This document shows, one piece after another, positions 37,949-47,339 of a stretch of DNA of 64,000 nt (position 1 is the stretch's first letter; each line of letters starts with the position of its first letter). The notes beneath the pieces are model-generated. The model ran no database searches. It was not told the DNA's origin and was given only the letters and a program-made list of their open reading frames with translations. The position numbers were made by a program, and so were the translations under genes. The stretch lies in assembly GCF_000187995.2 (NCBI RefSeq), contig NZ_AEUW02000001.1:1798001-1862000 (forward strand). Direction: 5' to 3'. Source of the DNA: Streptococcus macacae NCTC 11558. GTDB lineage: Bacteria > Bacillota > Bacilli > Lactobacillales > Streptococcaceae.

Positions 37949-38691
37949 TGACAAAGACAAAAAAGAAAACCAAAGTACCTAAGAATACTATTCCCAGAGA
38001 TCGCTATCATGGGCCTTTGATAACCGGTGGGGTCAGTCTGGGCTATATTAAGTTCTACCCTTGGCTCAATCTGCCTTTTTCCATTTTCTTCTTTTATCTA
38101 GGTCTTTTAGGCGAGTCAGCTGCTCACTTAGGTCTTATTAAAATTCTCTTCTTAACTTGTATCATTATCAATGCAGTCAGTATCCTTTTTTCCTTTTTCC
38201 ATTCTCTAGTGAATCGTTTTAAATCTCTGGCTTATGTGTTGATTGCTTTAGTGTCTTGGACAACACTGTTATGGATAGATTTTATTGGTTTGATGATGTT
38301 TGTGTCATCTGGAGATTCAGGTAGTATCGAAGATTTATATGTCTCTCCATTGACCTTATTTTATGTCATTCCCATGTTGCTGCTCTTTTTCCTTACCTGT
38401 GGTTTTTACGCTTGGCATTACCTGCCTCAAAACCAAGGAAAGGTTTGGAAGATTAATCAGTGGGAGACTTATGGTGGCAAAGCGAAAGGTAAGAAAAAAG
38501 AGCGGCTGACCAATTTTGGAGCAGCCTTTGGGGTGGTTTTGTTTGTGCCAGCTGTATTAACTGGCTATATTGCCAATGCTTTTGGTGTCTTCTTGGGAAT
38601 TTTACTAACCTCCACTTTATCCGCTGTCATCGTTGATGCCTTTTATGCAGCTGTTTATATCAGAAAACATCCAGAGGATGATTCTCTTTAA
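37948..38691 (+). CDS. Polytopic membrane protein, likely immunity partner of the LXG toxin
   Basis: 247 residues with a basic N-terminus and about six or seven membrane segments. No family recognised. Its ATG overlaps the toxin stop (ATGA), so the two are translationally coupled, and its membrane location fits protection against a membrane-active glycine-zipper toxin; in the TelE system the immunity protein TipE also sits in the membrane. That function is inference from position and type. An alternative start at 37936 lies inside the toxin gene and has no better SD. Confidence 0.7.
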   Translation: MTKTKKKTKVPKNTIPRDRYHGPLITGGVSLGYIKFYPWLNLPFSIFFFYLGLLGESAAHLGLIKILFLTCIIINAVSILFSFFHSLVNRFKSLAYVLIALVSWTTLLWIDFIGLMMFVSSGDSGSIEDLYVSPLTLFYVIPMLLLFFLTCGFYAWHYLPQNQGKVWKINQWETYGGKAKGKKKERLTNFGAAFGVVLFVPAVLTGYIANAFGVFLGILLTSTLSAVIVDAFYAAVYIRKHPEDDSL

Positions 38692-38719
38692 TCATACCGT
38701 TATTGGTGTAGAGCAGGTA

Positions 38720-38876
38720 TATGAATTTCAAAGTTAAGGAATTTGGCAATAAATCCGCTACAGATCTTGCCAAGGATGGTTTAAAAACAGTAGGAGGGCG
38801 GTTTAGCTTGAAAGACCCCATCTCGTTTAGAAAGAATGTAAGAGGAAATCTATGGAAATCAGATCTAAAAAATTAA
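38720..38876 (+). pseudogene. Orphan 3' fragment of an LXG toxin gene
   Basis: The first 67 bp are identical to 37825-37891, followed, after a 33-bp deletion between GGTTTAAAA repeats, by a diverged version of the toxin end. A 51-codon frame from ATG 38721 encodes MNFKVKEFGNKSATDLAKDG and then leaves the toxin homology, ending at 38876, inside the next gene. No SD precedes it. It looks like a remnant of a displaced toxin C-terminus, as seen when polymorphic toxin loci exchange their tips. Confidence 0.8.
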
Positions 38877-39310
38877 GCCTTTATCAATTATTCGGCTATA
38901 AAGAAAGCGGGTTAACAGCTGTCCCGATTGATCAGCTTTGTCAAGAAGTCTATCCTTTATGCTGGGAGTTTATTGAGGATATGCTGGATACAGTCTATTC
39001 AGATGGGCCTGTTTGTTTTAAAAGCTATCCTTTTTCTCAAGCAGGAAATTGGCTTATCTTCACGACATTTGGCAATGAAATACGTCCGACAAGTGATGAT
39101 GTATACCCGATTTATTTTGAAGACAAACTGTTTATTGAGAGTGAGGATTTTGCTAGTTTTAGGTCAGCTGATTTGCAGGACTATTATGACGATTTAGCAG
39201 CCAAGTACGCTGACAGAGATTTAAGCAGCTTAGCTGTCTATCACGTGCTGTATCACCCTAGTGCAGAAGGTATATGGGTTGACGCCTATAGCAGTTGGGA
39301 GGAAGTGTAA
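38852..39310 (+). CDS. DUF5085-like protein of the LXG locus
   Basis: 152-residue acidic soluble protein with many aromatic residues, no signal peptide. It resembles the next protein in size and in a late AVYHVLYHP segment, comparable to TPFYHVLNP there, so it may be a diverged DUF5085 (GyrI-like fold) paralogue or an immunity protein. The SD is AGAGGAAA before the ATG at 38852. It shares the base pair overlap TAATG with its neighbour, so both form a unit. Confidence 0.6.
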   Translation: MEIRSKKLSLYQLFGYKESGLTAVPIDQLCQEVYPLCWEFIEDMLDTVYSDGPVCFKSYPFSQAGNWLIFTTFGNEIRPTSDDVYPIYFEDKLFIESEDFASFRSADLQDYYDDLAAKYADRDLSSLAVYHVLYHPSAEGIWVDAYSSWEEV

Positions 39311-39765
39311 TGGATTATATTGTAGCAGAAGGAGTTACTAACGAAGCTATTTTTGAAGCTCGCTATGTGATTAGAAAGCGTAAGACTTTTCACGTGAGTC
39401 AGATGCGAGCAGAACTAGATGCTTTTATGGCAGCGGTTGAGGCGGTAGGGGGGCACCCAGCCGGCCCGCTCGTCTATAGTCTCAATAATGTGCCTTATGA
39501 AGGGGAGATGGCGATTGAATTTTTCCTCCCTTTAGAAGAAGATTATATTGAAATTGAGGGGATGCGCTTTTCCTCTTACTTTGAGCTTAACAACGTGATT
39601 ATGATTTCGCTGGATCATGATTATGAAGAGCTGACCAAAGAAGCTTATGCTCGCTTATTGTGGACTTTAGATCAAAATGGTCAGGAACAGTATACCCCCT
39701 TTTATCATGTTTTAAACCCAGAAGAGCCTGGCAGTGTCACGGTCCTGCTGGGCTATGCCTATTGA
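39310..39765 (+). CDS. DUF5085 family protein
   Basis: 151-residue soluble protein that I recognise as DUF5085 by GPLVYSLNNVPYEG, EFFLPLEED and YTPFYHVLNPEEPG. Members sit next to LXG toxin genes in Listeria, Bacillus and streptococci and are thought to act as small accessory or chaperone-like factors; the exact role is not settled. I used ATG 39310 (overlapping the upstream stop as TAATG, SD GAGGAAG) instead of 39295. Confidence 0.65.
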   Translation: MDYIVAEGVTNEAIFEARYVIRKRKTFHVSQMRAELDAFMAAVEAVGGHPAGPLVYSLNNVPYEGEMAIEFFLPLEEDYIEIEGMRFSSYFELNNVIMISLDHDYEELTKEAYARLLWTLDQNGQEQYTPFYHVLNPEEPGSVTVLLGYAY

Positions 39766-40221
39766 TTGCCGCAGCTGTTTTAGCGTCTCATAGCCACCTG
39801 CAGCGCAGGGACTTAACTTAACATCTGGAGAGGACAGATTTGTTCTCTCTCTTTTGCTGTTTCGAGTGCAATAAGGTACTAAGAGGTGAGGAGATTACAA
39901 TCAATTTTAGAGAGACGGACAACCTTTAACTTAAAACTTACTTACAAAATGCAAAATGCGGCTTTACTGGCTAAAAGTAAGGTGTAAAGGTAAGAATTTT
40001 TGAGTCAGATAATGGTATATTGCTATTTATTTAGTGGACTATCTGGAGATTAAGACTAGTAGAAGGTTTATTAGAAATTCTCTATTCAGAAGAAACGAAA
40101 TTACAAAAGCAAAAGAAGACATTTTTCATGCGTATGCTGTAATTTAAAAGTCGTTAGTATGGATATAGTTTTATTAATTATGGTATACTATTATTTGAAA
40201 GTTTAAAAAGGAATAATATTA
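39766..40221 (+). other. Intergenic region between DUF5085 gene and wall hydrolase
   Basis: 456 bp without a supported gene. It contains the second terminator repeat (39809-39867) and, near the right end, an extended -10 TGGTATACT (40181-40189) for the hydrolase gene. The AT-rich middle has only short frames, for example about 40 codons ending near 40145, with no homology I can name and possibly representing a decayed gene. Confidence 0.5.
39809..39867 (+). repeat. Terminator repeat, copy 2
   Basis: Stem GAGAGGACAGA/TTTGTTCTCTC followed by CTTTT at about 39829-39855, in a context (GGACTTAACTTAACATCTGGAG to GCTGTTTCGAGTG) matching copy 1 at 37031-37092. Confidence 0.7.
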
Positions 40222-41763
40222 ATGAAAAAGAGTAAAATTTTAACTTTATCAATATTACTAATTTTAGTTAGTCCGCAGTTACTATCTCTTACTGCTATTG
40301 CAGATGAAATGGCAGTAACTGCTAGTACTGAAGAAAGGAGGACAGAGTCTTCAGAAGAAGAAAGCAGCGATGGTTCGTCAGTATCCAAAAAAGAAAACTC
40401 ATCTGATGAACTTAGCCAAACGGAAGCAAAAACCTCTGCAGATTCTACAGCCACTACTTCTACTGAGACTCAAAATTCTTCTACATCTGAACCTTCTTCA
40501 ACAGAGTCTTCCTCTGAAGCTTCTCAGAATGAAAATAGCACCCAAGCTAAAACTTCTAAAACATCGACTGAAAATAATGGAACTAAGGTTTCCAAACCAT
40601 CTATAAAAGATAAAAAAAGAGGAGCTGGTTTATCTTCTAAAATATCTTCAAAGGGCTCATTTCTTGCTCGATCTGAATCAAGAACACAAATCCAGAAGGC
40701 TGCCTCTTTGTTTAGATCATACAATACAGAAAGTTCAAATTTATTTGATTCAAGTTCCCCATCACTTTCACCATCGGTTATCTCAGTTGCATATGTAGAA
40801 CATTGGTCAGGTCCGGATGCTTATCATCACAACCTGTTATCTCATCGTTATGGTATTACTGCGGCACAGCTTGATGGCTTCCTAGCTTCGACTAATATTT
40901 CCTATGATAAACATCGGATTAATGGAGCTAAATTATTAGAATGGGAAAAAGTCAGCGGATTGGATGTGCGTGCTATCATAGCTATTGCTATGGCTGAAAG
41001 TTCTCTTGGTACAGCAGGTGTCGCTACTGTTTCAAAAGCAAACATGTTTGGGTATGGAGCGTTTGACTATAATACTTCCAATGCGATTAATTTTTCTGAT
41101 GAAGAGGCTGTTAAAAAATTGACAGCAGAAACTATTATTCAAAATAAAAATATAACCTTTAAAATTCAAGATGATAAGGCGAAAAAATATAGCATGAGGC
41201 AATTAAATACAGTGGTGGAAGGTGGTGTTTATTTTACAGATACTTCCGGTACTGGAAAGCGTCGTGCTCAGATTATGCAAGAAATTGATTCTTGGATTGA
41301 TCGGCATGGAGGGACTCCAGCGATACCAGAAAATCTTAAACATTTAAATAGTACCAGTATTGCAACAGTTCCAACTGGCTATAAACTTACAGCTCCCATC
41401 AATACTGCAACTTATATAGCATTGTCTTATCCATGGGGGCAATGTACATGGTATGTATATAATCGTGCCCGAGAGTTAGGTTATCTTTTTGATCCCTACA
41501 TGGGCAATGGGGGTGATTGGCGGTATAAGTCGGGCTATGAACTTACCCACAGCCCCAAGGTTGGGTATGCTATATCATTTGCACCAGGGCAAGCTGGAGC
41601 AGATTCAAGTTATGGCCATGTTGCTATTGTTGAAGAGGTGAGAAAAGATGGCTCTATTTTAGTCTCAGAATCCAATGCACTTGGAGAAGGGGTTATTTCT
41701 TATCGAACTTTTAATGCACAACAAGCATTAGAATTAACTTATGTTATTGGAAAAAAGATATAA
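40222..41763 (+). CDS. Secreted peptidoglycan hydrolase, glucosaminidase plus CHAP
   Basis: 513 residues. A signal peptide (1-27, cut after AIA) leads to a Ser/Thr/Glu-rich low-complexity stretch (about 30-180), then a glucosaminidase domain (about 195-360; RAIIAIAMAESSLG holds the probable catalytic Glu) and a C-terminal CHAP amidase/endopeptidase domain with Cys in YPWGQCTWYVYNR (near 407) and His in YGHVAIVEEV (near 465). It should be exported and cut both glycan and peptide parts of the wall. No LPXTG anchor or wall-binding repeats. It is a single gene between the LXG locus and argG. Confidence 0.88.
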   Translation: MKKSKILTLSILLILVSPQLLSLTAIADEMAVTASTEERRTESSEEESSDGSSVSKKENSSDELSQTEAKTSADSTATTSTETQNSSTSEPSSTESSSEASQNENSTQAKTSKTSTENNGTKVSKPSIKDKKRGAGLSSKISSKGSFLARSESRTQIQKAASLFRSYNTESSNLFDSSSPSLSPSVISVAYVEHWSGPDAYHHNLLSHRYGITAAQLDGFLASTNISYDKHRINGAKLLEWEKVSGLDVRAIIAIAMAESSLGTAGVATVSKANMFGYGAFDYNTSNAINFSDEEAVKKLTAETIIQNKNITFKIQDDKAKKYSMRQLNTVVEGGVYFTDTSGTGKRRAQIMQEIDSWIDRHGGTPAIPENLKHLNSTSIATVPTGYKLTAPINTATYIALSYPWGQCTWYVYNRARELGYLFDPYMGNGGDWRYKSGYELTHSPKVGYAISFAPGQAGADSSYGHVAIVEEVRKDGSILVSESNALGEGVISYRTFNAQQALELTYVIGKKI

Positions 41764-42120
41764 TCCAATATAGTACTTTTATTAATGATAATAACTAATT
41801 ATAATCACTATTTAGTCGTGTAAATAGAGACTATAATCTGACGATTCAGCTGGCTAATAAAAGGTTCAATGCCAACTGTAGTGGATGACTTATAACGAAG
41901 CGCGAGAGAGAATCAGATTGGTTCTCTCTTTTGATTTTTTAAGAGACAAGCTAAAACGGTCTCTCCCCAGACTGTTTTACCCATTTTAGAGATTATAGAA
42001 TTATTTTTATTCAAAAAAATAAATAAAATTCAAAATTACACTTGATTTTTGAATAAATATACATTATAATAAAGTTGTTCGTTGATAATACAGCAAATTT
42101 ATATAGAAAAGAGTTAATTT
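41764..42120 (+). other. Region between wall hydrolase and argG
   Basis: 357 bp without a gene. It holds the third copy of the island terminator (GAGAGAA/TTCTCTC then TTTTGATTTTTT, 41880-41941), a second hairpin AAAACGGTCT/AGACTGTTTT (41954-41978) that resembles one at 33839-33861, and the argG promoter with an ARG-box-like site at its right end. Confidence 0.65.
42042..42070 (+). promoter_or_regulatory. argG promoter overlapped by an ARG-box-like operator
   Basis: TTGATT (42042-42047), 17-bp spacer, TATAAT (42065-42070). The spacer contains TGAATAAATATACA (42050-42063), one base from TGAATWWWWATTCA, the ArgR/AhrC half-site pair. Its position between -35 and -10 would let ArgR block RNA polymerase. 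Confidence 0.6.
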
Positions 42121-43323
42121 ATGCCAAAAGAAAAAGTGATTTTAGCCTATTCGGGTGGACTTGATACCTCAGTTGCTATTACCTGGTTAAAAAAAGATTA
42201 TGATGTAGTAGCTGTTTGTATGGATGTCGGTGAAGGAAAAGATTTAGAATTTATTCATGAGAAAGCCCTCACAGTAGGTGCTATCGAATCTTATGTCCTT
42301 GATGTTAAGGATGAATTTGCTGAAGAGTATGTCCTTCCCGCTCTTCAGGCTCATGCTTACTATGAACAAAAGTATCCTTTGGTTTCAGCGCTCAGCCGTC
42401 CTATTATTTCTAAAAAGCTGGTTGAAATTGCCCATAAAACAGGTGCGACAACAATTGCTCACGGCTGTACTGGTAAGGGGAATGACCAAGTTCGTTTTGA
42501 AGTTGCTATCGCTGCTTTAGATCCTAAATTAAAGGTTATTGCTCCTGTTCGTGAATGGAAATGGTCCCGCGAGGAAGAAATCAATTATGCTAAAGAAAAT
42601 GGCGTCCCTGTTCCAGCTGATCTAGATAATCCTTACTCAGTCGATCAAAATCTTTGGGGTCGTGCCAATGAATGCGGGGTCTTGGAAAATCCATGGAATG
42701 AAGCGCCAGAAGATGCTTTTGGTATTACCAATTCAGTAGAAGAAGCACCTGATACACCTGAATATGTAGAGATAGAGTTTAAGGCTGGTAAACCAGTTGC
42801 TATTGATGGTGTTGAGATGAAATTAGCTGATCTTATTCAAAATCTCAATAATCTTGCTGGCAAGCACGGTATCGGCCGTATTGATCATGTGGAAAATCGG
42901 TTAGTAGGAATTAAATCACGTGAAATCTATGAATGTCCAGGTGCCTTGGTCCTTTTAACAGCGCATAAAGAAATTGAAGATTTGACTTTGGTACGTGAGG
43001 TATCGCACTTTAAACCTATTCTTGAAAATGAGCTGTCTAATCTTATTTATAATGCTCTTTGGTTCAATCCGGCAACTGAAGCTATTTTAGCTTATATAAA
43101 AGAAAGTCAAAAAGTTGTGAATGGTACAGCTAAAGTAAAACTTTATAAAGGTTTAGCGAAGGTCGTAGCTCGTAAGTCTCCTAACTCTCTTTATGATGAA
43201 AACTTAGCTACTTATACATCTGCTGATACTTTTGATCAAGAAGCAGCTGTAGGCTTTATCAAACTTTGGGGTTTGCCAACAAAAGTAAACGCTCAAGTAC
43301 AGGAGCATTCAAATAAAGATTAA
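42121..43323 (+). CDS. argG: Argininosuccinate synthase
   Basis: 400-residue enzyme joining citrulline and aspartate with ATP in arginine synthesis. The P-loop-like [14 protein letters not shown] is at 7-20, and [17 protein letters not shown] is the citrulline/aspartate-binding region. The ATG at 42121 follows AAGAG about 8 nt before. argH lies 325 bp downstream; the gap holds several hairpins. Confidence 0.96.
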   Translation: MPKEKVILAYSGGLDTSVAITWLKKDYDVVAVCMDVGEGKDLEFIHEKALTVGAIESYVLDVKDEFAEEYVLPALQAHAYYEQKYPLVSALSRPIISKKLVEIAHKTGATTIAHGCTGKGNDQVRFEVAIAALDPKLKVIAPVREWKWSREEEINYAKENGVPVPADLDNPYSVDQNLWGRANECGVLENPWNEAPEDAFGITNSVEEAPDTPEYVEIEFKAGKPVAIDGVEMKLADLIQNLNNLAGKHGIGRIDHVENRLVGIKSREIYECPGALVLLTAHKEIEDLTLVREVSHFKPILENELSNLIYNALWFNPATEAILAYIKESQKVVNGTAKVKLYKGLAKVVARKSPNSLYDENLATYTSADTFDQEAAVGFIKLWGLPTKVNAQVQEHSNKD

Positions 43324-43648
43324 TGGCCATAAAGTTAATTTTATAAGAAAAGAGTTTAGCAATTACCACAAGGCTACAAGACTGACTGTTTGAACAGTTA
43401 GGGCCGTTTGACATATAAAAGATGTTAAAAAACTGCTACATTTCAGATAAAAGGGTACAGAGATACCCATCTGAGACTCTTTTCTAATACTATCTGACAA
43501 AGGTATTCCAGTGAGGATACTTCAGGCTCAGAAAAAGGCGTTTCTGAGAAAAAGGCTTCCGGCGAGGAGTTCAATAAGTCTGAGACCAGAGTCCCAGACT
43601 TATTGTTTATTCTATTAAACTTTTAAGGAATTAGAAAAGAGAGACATT
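43324..43648 (+). other. argG-argH intercistronic region with serial hairpins
   Basis: 325 bp without a gene. Four stems occur in series: TCAGAT plus GGGTA pairing with TACCC plus ATCTGA (43443-43474) followed by CTTTTCT; GTATTCC/GGATAC (43503-43520); CTCAGAAA/TTTCTGAG (43527-43548); and CAATAAGTCTG/CAGACTTATTG (43571-43604) followed by TTTATT. The first and last resemble intrinsic terminators, so argH expression may be attenuated or separate from argG. Confidence 0.6.
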
Positions 43649-45034
43649 ATGACAGGACAAAATCATAAATTATGGGGCGGTAGATTTGAGACTGGTTTAG
43701 AACAATGGGTCGAAGAATTCGGAGCTAGTATTTCTTTTGATCAAAAGATGGCAGAATATGATATGAAAGGCTCTATTGCTCATGTAACTATGCTGGGACA
43801 AAAGGGAATTATTTCGCAAACAGATGCTGCAGCTATCAAATCAGGCCTAGAAGAGCTTTTAAAAGAATACCAGGAAGGGCAGCTGGTCTTTGACATTAGT
43901 AATGAAGATATTCATATGAATATTGAGACTCTCCTGACAGAGAAAATTGGATCAGTTGCAGGGAAATTACATACAGCGCGCTCCAGAAATGATCAGGTTG
44001 CAACGGATATGCATCTTTACCTCAAAGCAAAGCTTGATGAAGTTATTGAGAAACTAGACCATTTAAGAAAAACTTTGGTATATGTAGCAGAAAAGCATGT
44101 TGATACGATTATGCCAGGCTATACTCATCTTCAGCATGCCCAGCCCATATCTTTTGGCCATCATCTTATGGCTTATTATAATATGTTTACCCGTGACAGT
44201 GAGCGTTTTGCCTTTAATAAAAAGCATGCTGATCTTTCACCGCTTGGGGCAGCTGCACTTGCAGGAACAACTTTTCCTATTGATAGGGAAATGACAGCTG
44301 ATTTAATGGAATTTGCCCAGCCCTATAGCAATTCTCTGGATGCGGTATCAGATCGCGATTTCATTTTAGAATTTTTAGCGAATGCTAGTATGTTGATGGT
44401 GCATATGTCGCGTATTTGTGAGGAAATTATTAATTGGTGTTCTCATGAGTACCAATTTATAGTACTTTCGGATACTTTTTCAACAGGCTCTTCTATTATG
44501 CCGCAAAAGAAGAATCCTGATATGGCTGAACTGATTCGTGGGAAATCAGGCCGTGTCTTTGGCAATCTTTTTGGTCTATTGACTGTAATGAAGTCTTTAC
44601 CGCTTGCTTATAACAAAGATCTGCAAGAAGACAAAGAAGGAATGTTTGATACGGCTGAAACAATTACAGTTGCTATTGATATTTTAGCAGGTATGCTGGA
44701 AACGATGACAGTCAATAAAGAACGTATGGCAGAATCAACAGAAGAAGATTTTTCAAATGCAACTGAGCTAGCAGACTATCTAGCTAATAAAGGTCTTCCT
44801 TTTCGTCAGGCACATGAAATTGTAGGTAAGTTGGTCTTAGAATGTACTAAGAATGGCCATTATTTACAAGACCTTCCTTATGAGCGTTATCAGGAAATTT
44901 CAAATCTTATTGAGAAAGATATCTATGAGACACTGAAATCGCATACTGCTGTTGAACGTCGGCATTCGTTTGGAGGAACTGGATTTGATCAGGTGAAATG
45001 GCAAATTGAAGAAGCGAAAAAAACCTTTAAATAA
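43649..45034 (+). CDS. argH: Argininosuccinate lyase
   Basis: 461-residue fumarase/aspartase-superfamily enzyme, last step of arginine synthesis. Superfamily signature [12 protein letters not shown] holds the catalytic Ser; [12 protein letters not shown] and [16 protein letters not shown] are intact. AAGAGAG precedes the ATG. It ends before a strong terminator at 45046. Confidence 0.96.
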   Translation: MTGQNHKLWGGRFETGLEQWVEEFGASISFDQKMAEYDMKGSIAHVTMLGQKGIISQTDAAAIKSGLEELLKEYQEGQLVFDISNEDIHMNIETLLTEKIGSVAGKLHTARSRNDQVATDMHLYLKAKLDEVIEKLDHLRKTLVYVAEKHVDTIMPGYTHLQHAQPISFGHHLMAYYNMFTRDSERFAFNKKHADLSPLGAAALAGTTFPIDREMTADLMEFAQPYSNSLDAVSDRDFILEFLANASMLMVHMSRICEEIINWCSHEYQFIVLSDTFSTGSSIMPQKKNPDMAELIRGKSGRVFGNLFGLLTVMKSLPLAYNKDLQEDKEGMFDTAETITVAIDILAGMLETMTVNKERMAESTEEDFSNATELADYLANKGLPFRQAHEIVGKLVLECTKNGHYLQDLPYERYQEISNLIEKDIYETLKSHTAVERRHSFGGTGFDQVKWQIEEAKKTFK

Positions 45035-45045
45035 GGAATTGGAAA

Positions 45046-45081
45046 AAGCTAAAAAACAAGATGTTTTTTGGCTTTTTTTTA
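45046..45081 (+). terminator. Terminator after argH
   Basis: AGCTAAAAAAC and GTTTTTTGGCT form an 11-bp stem with one G-U, then eight T. Confidence 0.9.
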
Positions 45082-45126
45082 TTTTATGATATAATAGGTT
45101 GAATTTAGATAATTTGGAGTTATGTT

Positions 45127-45474
45127 TTGAAAAAAAGCTATCGCGTCAAAAGTGATAAAGATTTTCAAGCCATTTTTACTAGCGGTCATAATGTTGCTAA
45201 TCGGAAATTTGTTGTTTACAGTTTGGAAAGAAAGCAGGAACATTTCCGTGTCGGTTTCTCGGTTGGCAAAAAATTAGGAAATGCTGTTACTAGAAATGCT
45301 GTCAAACGAAAGATGCGTCATGTGCTTATGGAGCTTATTCCTTATTTAAGTGCAAAAGACTTTGTCGTTATTGCCAGAAAAGGCGTTGAAGAATTGAACT
45401 ATGGTGAAATCAAGAAAAATATGATCCATGTTTTAAAATTGGCAAACATATATCAGGAAAGGAAGAATCGGTGA
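45127..45474 (+). CDS. rnpA: Ribonuclease P protein component
   Basis: 115-residue basic protein subunit of RNase P, needed for 5' maturation of tRNAs. The RNR signature is present as [13 protein letters not shown] (near 58-70). It begins at TTG (45127), 7 nt after GGAG. The stop overlaps the yidC start (GTGA), and rpmH lies 2 kb on the same strand, the mirror of the common rpmH-rnpA order. Confidence 0.93.
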   Translation: MKKSYRVKSDKDFQAIFTSGHNVANRKFVVYSLERKQEHFRVGFSVGKKLGNAVTRNAVKRKMRHVLMELIPYLSAKDFVVIARKGVEELNYGEIKKNMIHVLKLANIYQERKNR

Positions 45475-46289
45475 AAAAGAATTATAAATTAGTTGGACTG
45501 GCTCTGGGAGCGTTCGTGTTTTTATCGGCCTGCGGACGTGGTCAGGTTACAGGACAATCCAGCGGTATGTGGGAAAGATTTGTTTATTTCTTTGCTGAGG
45601 TCATCCGCTATCTTTCGATAAATGGTCAAATTGGTATTGGTATTATATTGTTTACACTTATTATCAGGACCATACTTTTACCGCTTTTTAATATGCAGTT
45701 GAAGTCCGGCCAAAAGATGCAAGAGCTTCAGCCAGAGTTAAAAGCTCTGCAGGCTAAATATTCTGGAAAAAAAGACAGAGAAAGCCGCCTTCGCTTAACA
45801 GAGGAGACTCAGGAGCTCTATAAAAAACACGGTGTCAATCCTTATGCCAGTTTATGGCCTCTTGCCATCCAAATGCCAGTATTGCTGGCACTTTATCAGG
45901 CTTTATCAAGAGTGGCTTTTTTAAAGGAAGGAACTTTTTTATGGGTTGATATTGCTAAACCAGACCCTTATTTTATCCTTCCCATCTTAGCGGCAGTATT
46001 TACTTTCTTATCTTCTTGGCTGACAAATAAAGCGGCTAAGGAAAGAAATGGAATGATGGTTGTTATGACTATTGTTTTGCCAATTTTTATCCTCGTTATT
46101 GGTATAAATATGGCAAGCGGGATCGCTCTTTATTGGGCTTTGTCAAATGCCTATCAAGTATTCCAGATTTTGCTGCTTAATAATCCATTTAAAATCATTG
46201 CAGAACGCCAGCGATTGGAAGCTGAGGCTCGTGAATTAGAAGCTAAAAAGAGACGTGCCATGAAAAAAGCACGCAAAAAAAGGAGATAA
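45471..46289 (+). CDS. yidC: YidC/OxaA membrane protein insertase
   Basis: 272-residue lipoprotein-type insertase. The lipobox LSAC ends the signal peptide at about Cys21; five membrane segments follow, with the conserved Arg in [18 protein letters not shown], and a basic C-terminal tail ends in KKARKKRR. It inserts membrane proteins with or without SecYEG. Starts at GTG (45471) with AGGAAAGGAAG as SD; it is coupled to rnpA by a 4-bp overlap. Confidence 0.94.
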   Translation: MKKNYKLVGLALGAFVFLSACGRGQVTGQSSGMWERFVYFFAEVIRYLSINGQIGIGIILFTLIIRTILLPLFNMQLKSGQKMQELQPELKALQAKYSGKKDRESRLRLTEETQELYKKHGVNPYASLWPLAIQMPVLLALYQALSRVAFLKEGTFLWVDIAKPDPYFILPILAAVFTFLSSWLTNKAAKERNGMMVVMTIVLPIFILVIGINMASGIALYWALSNAYQVFQILLLNNPFKIIAERQRLEAEARELEAKKRRAMKKARKKRR

Positions 46290-46301
46290 GGAGAGCAAAA
46301 T

Positions 46302-47189
46302 ATGGTGTTGTTCACAGGAAAGACGGTTGAAGAGGCTATTGACGATGGTTTAAGACAAATGGGGCTTTCTCGTATGAAGGCTCATATCCAGGTTATTTCT
46401 CGTGGGAAAAAGGGGTTTCTTGGGTTTGGAAGAAAACTAGCCCGTGTTGAAATAAAAAATATCAGCGATAACACGATTCATAAGGAGGACAGGCAAGCAA
46501 TACACGAAGTCCCTGATACTATCAATGAACAAAATCATTCTGCTGCTTCTATGGTAGAAGAAACCAAGGAACAAGTGCCAGATCAGCATCCGTCTCTTCA
46601 GGATGGGTCGGATCAAGACTCTAAACAGCTTAAAGAGCAGTCAGAAAAGAGCACAGGTAACAATAAGGAGGCTGCTGAACAGACTTTTGAAGAATTTGTT
46701 GCCAATGAATTTGATACGGTGGATGATGGTAAAGACATTGCTTTAGCAAGTGAAGACGTCTCAAAATATGTCCAAACGATTATTTATGAAATGGATTTGG
46801 AGGCAAGTATAGAGACAACTTATACCCACCGTCAAATGAATCTGCAAATTGAAACGCCAGATGCTGGAAGAGTTATAGGCTATCATGGAAAAGTTCTAAA
46901 ATCGCTGCAGTTACTGGCGCAAAATTTTTTACATGATCACTATTCAAAATATTTCACTGTTTCCTTAAATGTTCATGATTATATGGAACATCGGACAGAA
47001 ACGCTGATTGACTTTGCCCATAAAACAGCTGCTAGAGTATTGGAATCAGGCCGTCCCTTCTTTATGGATCCAATGAGCAATAATGAAAGAAAAGTGGTGC
47101 ATAAAGCCATTTCAGCTATTGCAGGTGTTGAAAGTTATTCTGAGGGAGACGATCCTAATCGCTATGTTGTTATTGCGGTCAAAAAGTAA
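46302..47189 (+). CDS. khpB: KhpB/Jag (EloR) RNA-binding protein
   Basis: 295-residue protein with a Jag_N domain (1-50, FTGKTVEEAIDDGL), an acidic Gln/Glu/Ser linker (about 60-140), a KH domain with GRVIGYHGKVLKSLQ, and a C-terminal R3H domain with AHKTAARV...MSNNERKVVH. In streptococci it regulates cell elongation with KhpA and StkP. SD is AAGGAGA. Third gene of the rnpA-yidC-khpB operon. Confidence 0.92.
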   Translation: MVLFTGKTVEEAIDDGLRQMGLSRMKAHIQVISRGKKGFLGFGRKLARVEIKNISDNTIHKEDRQAIHEVPDTINEQNHSAASMVEETKEQVPDQHPSLQDGSDQDSKQLKEQSEKSTGNNKEAAEQTFEEFVANEFDTVDDGKDIALASEDVSKYVQTIIYEMDLEASIETTYTHRQMNLQIETPDAGRVIGYHGKVLKSLQLLAQNFLHDHYSKYFTVSLNVHDYMEHRTETLIDFAHKTAARVLESGRPFFMDPMSNNERKVVHKAISAIAGVESYSEGDDPNRYVVIAVKK

Positions 47190-47222
47190 AGCATGCATTT
47201 GTTGACATTATTGTGACATGAA

Positions 47223-47262
47223 GGCCAGCGGACTAAGCTAAAATCTGCTGGTCTTTTGACTT
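47223..47262 (+). terminator. Terminator after khpB
   Basis: GGCCAGCGGA and TCTGCTGGTC form a 10-bp stem with two G-U pairs around 11 nt, followed by TTTTGACTTTT. Confidence 0.75.
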
Positions 47263-47339
47263 TTACCATATTGATATCAAACCGATCTTTCAAAACTAAG
47301 ATATTATCATTTTCGAATGATACCCAAAGAGAATATATC

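Noticed and set aside
39856..40180. Transposase or phage remnant before the wall hydrolase
   Set aside because: A 40-codon frame with charged residues is present, but no IS ends, target duplications or known motifs could be found.
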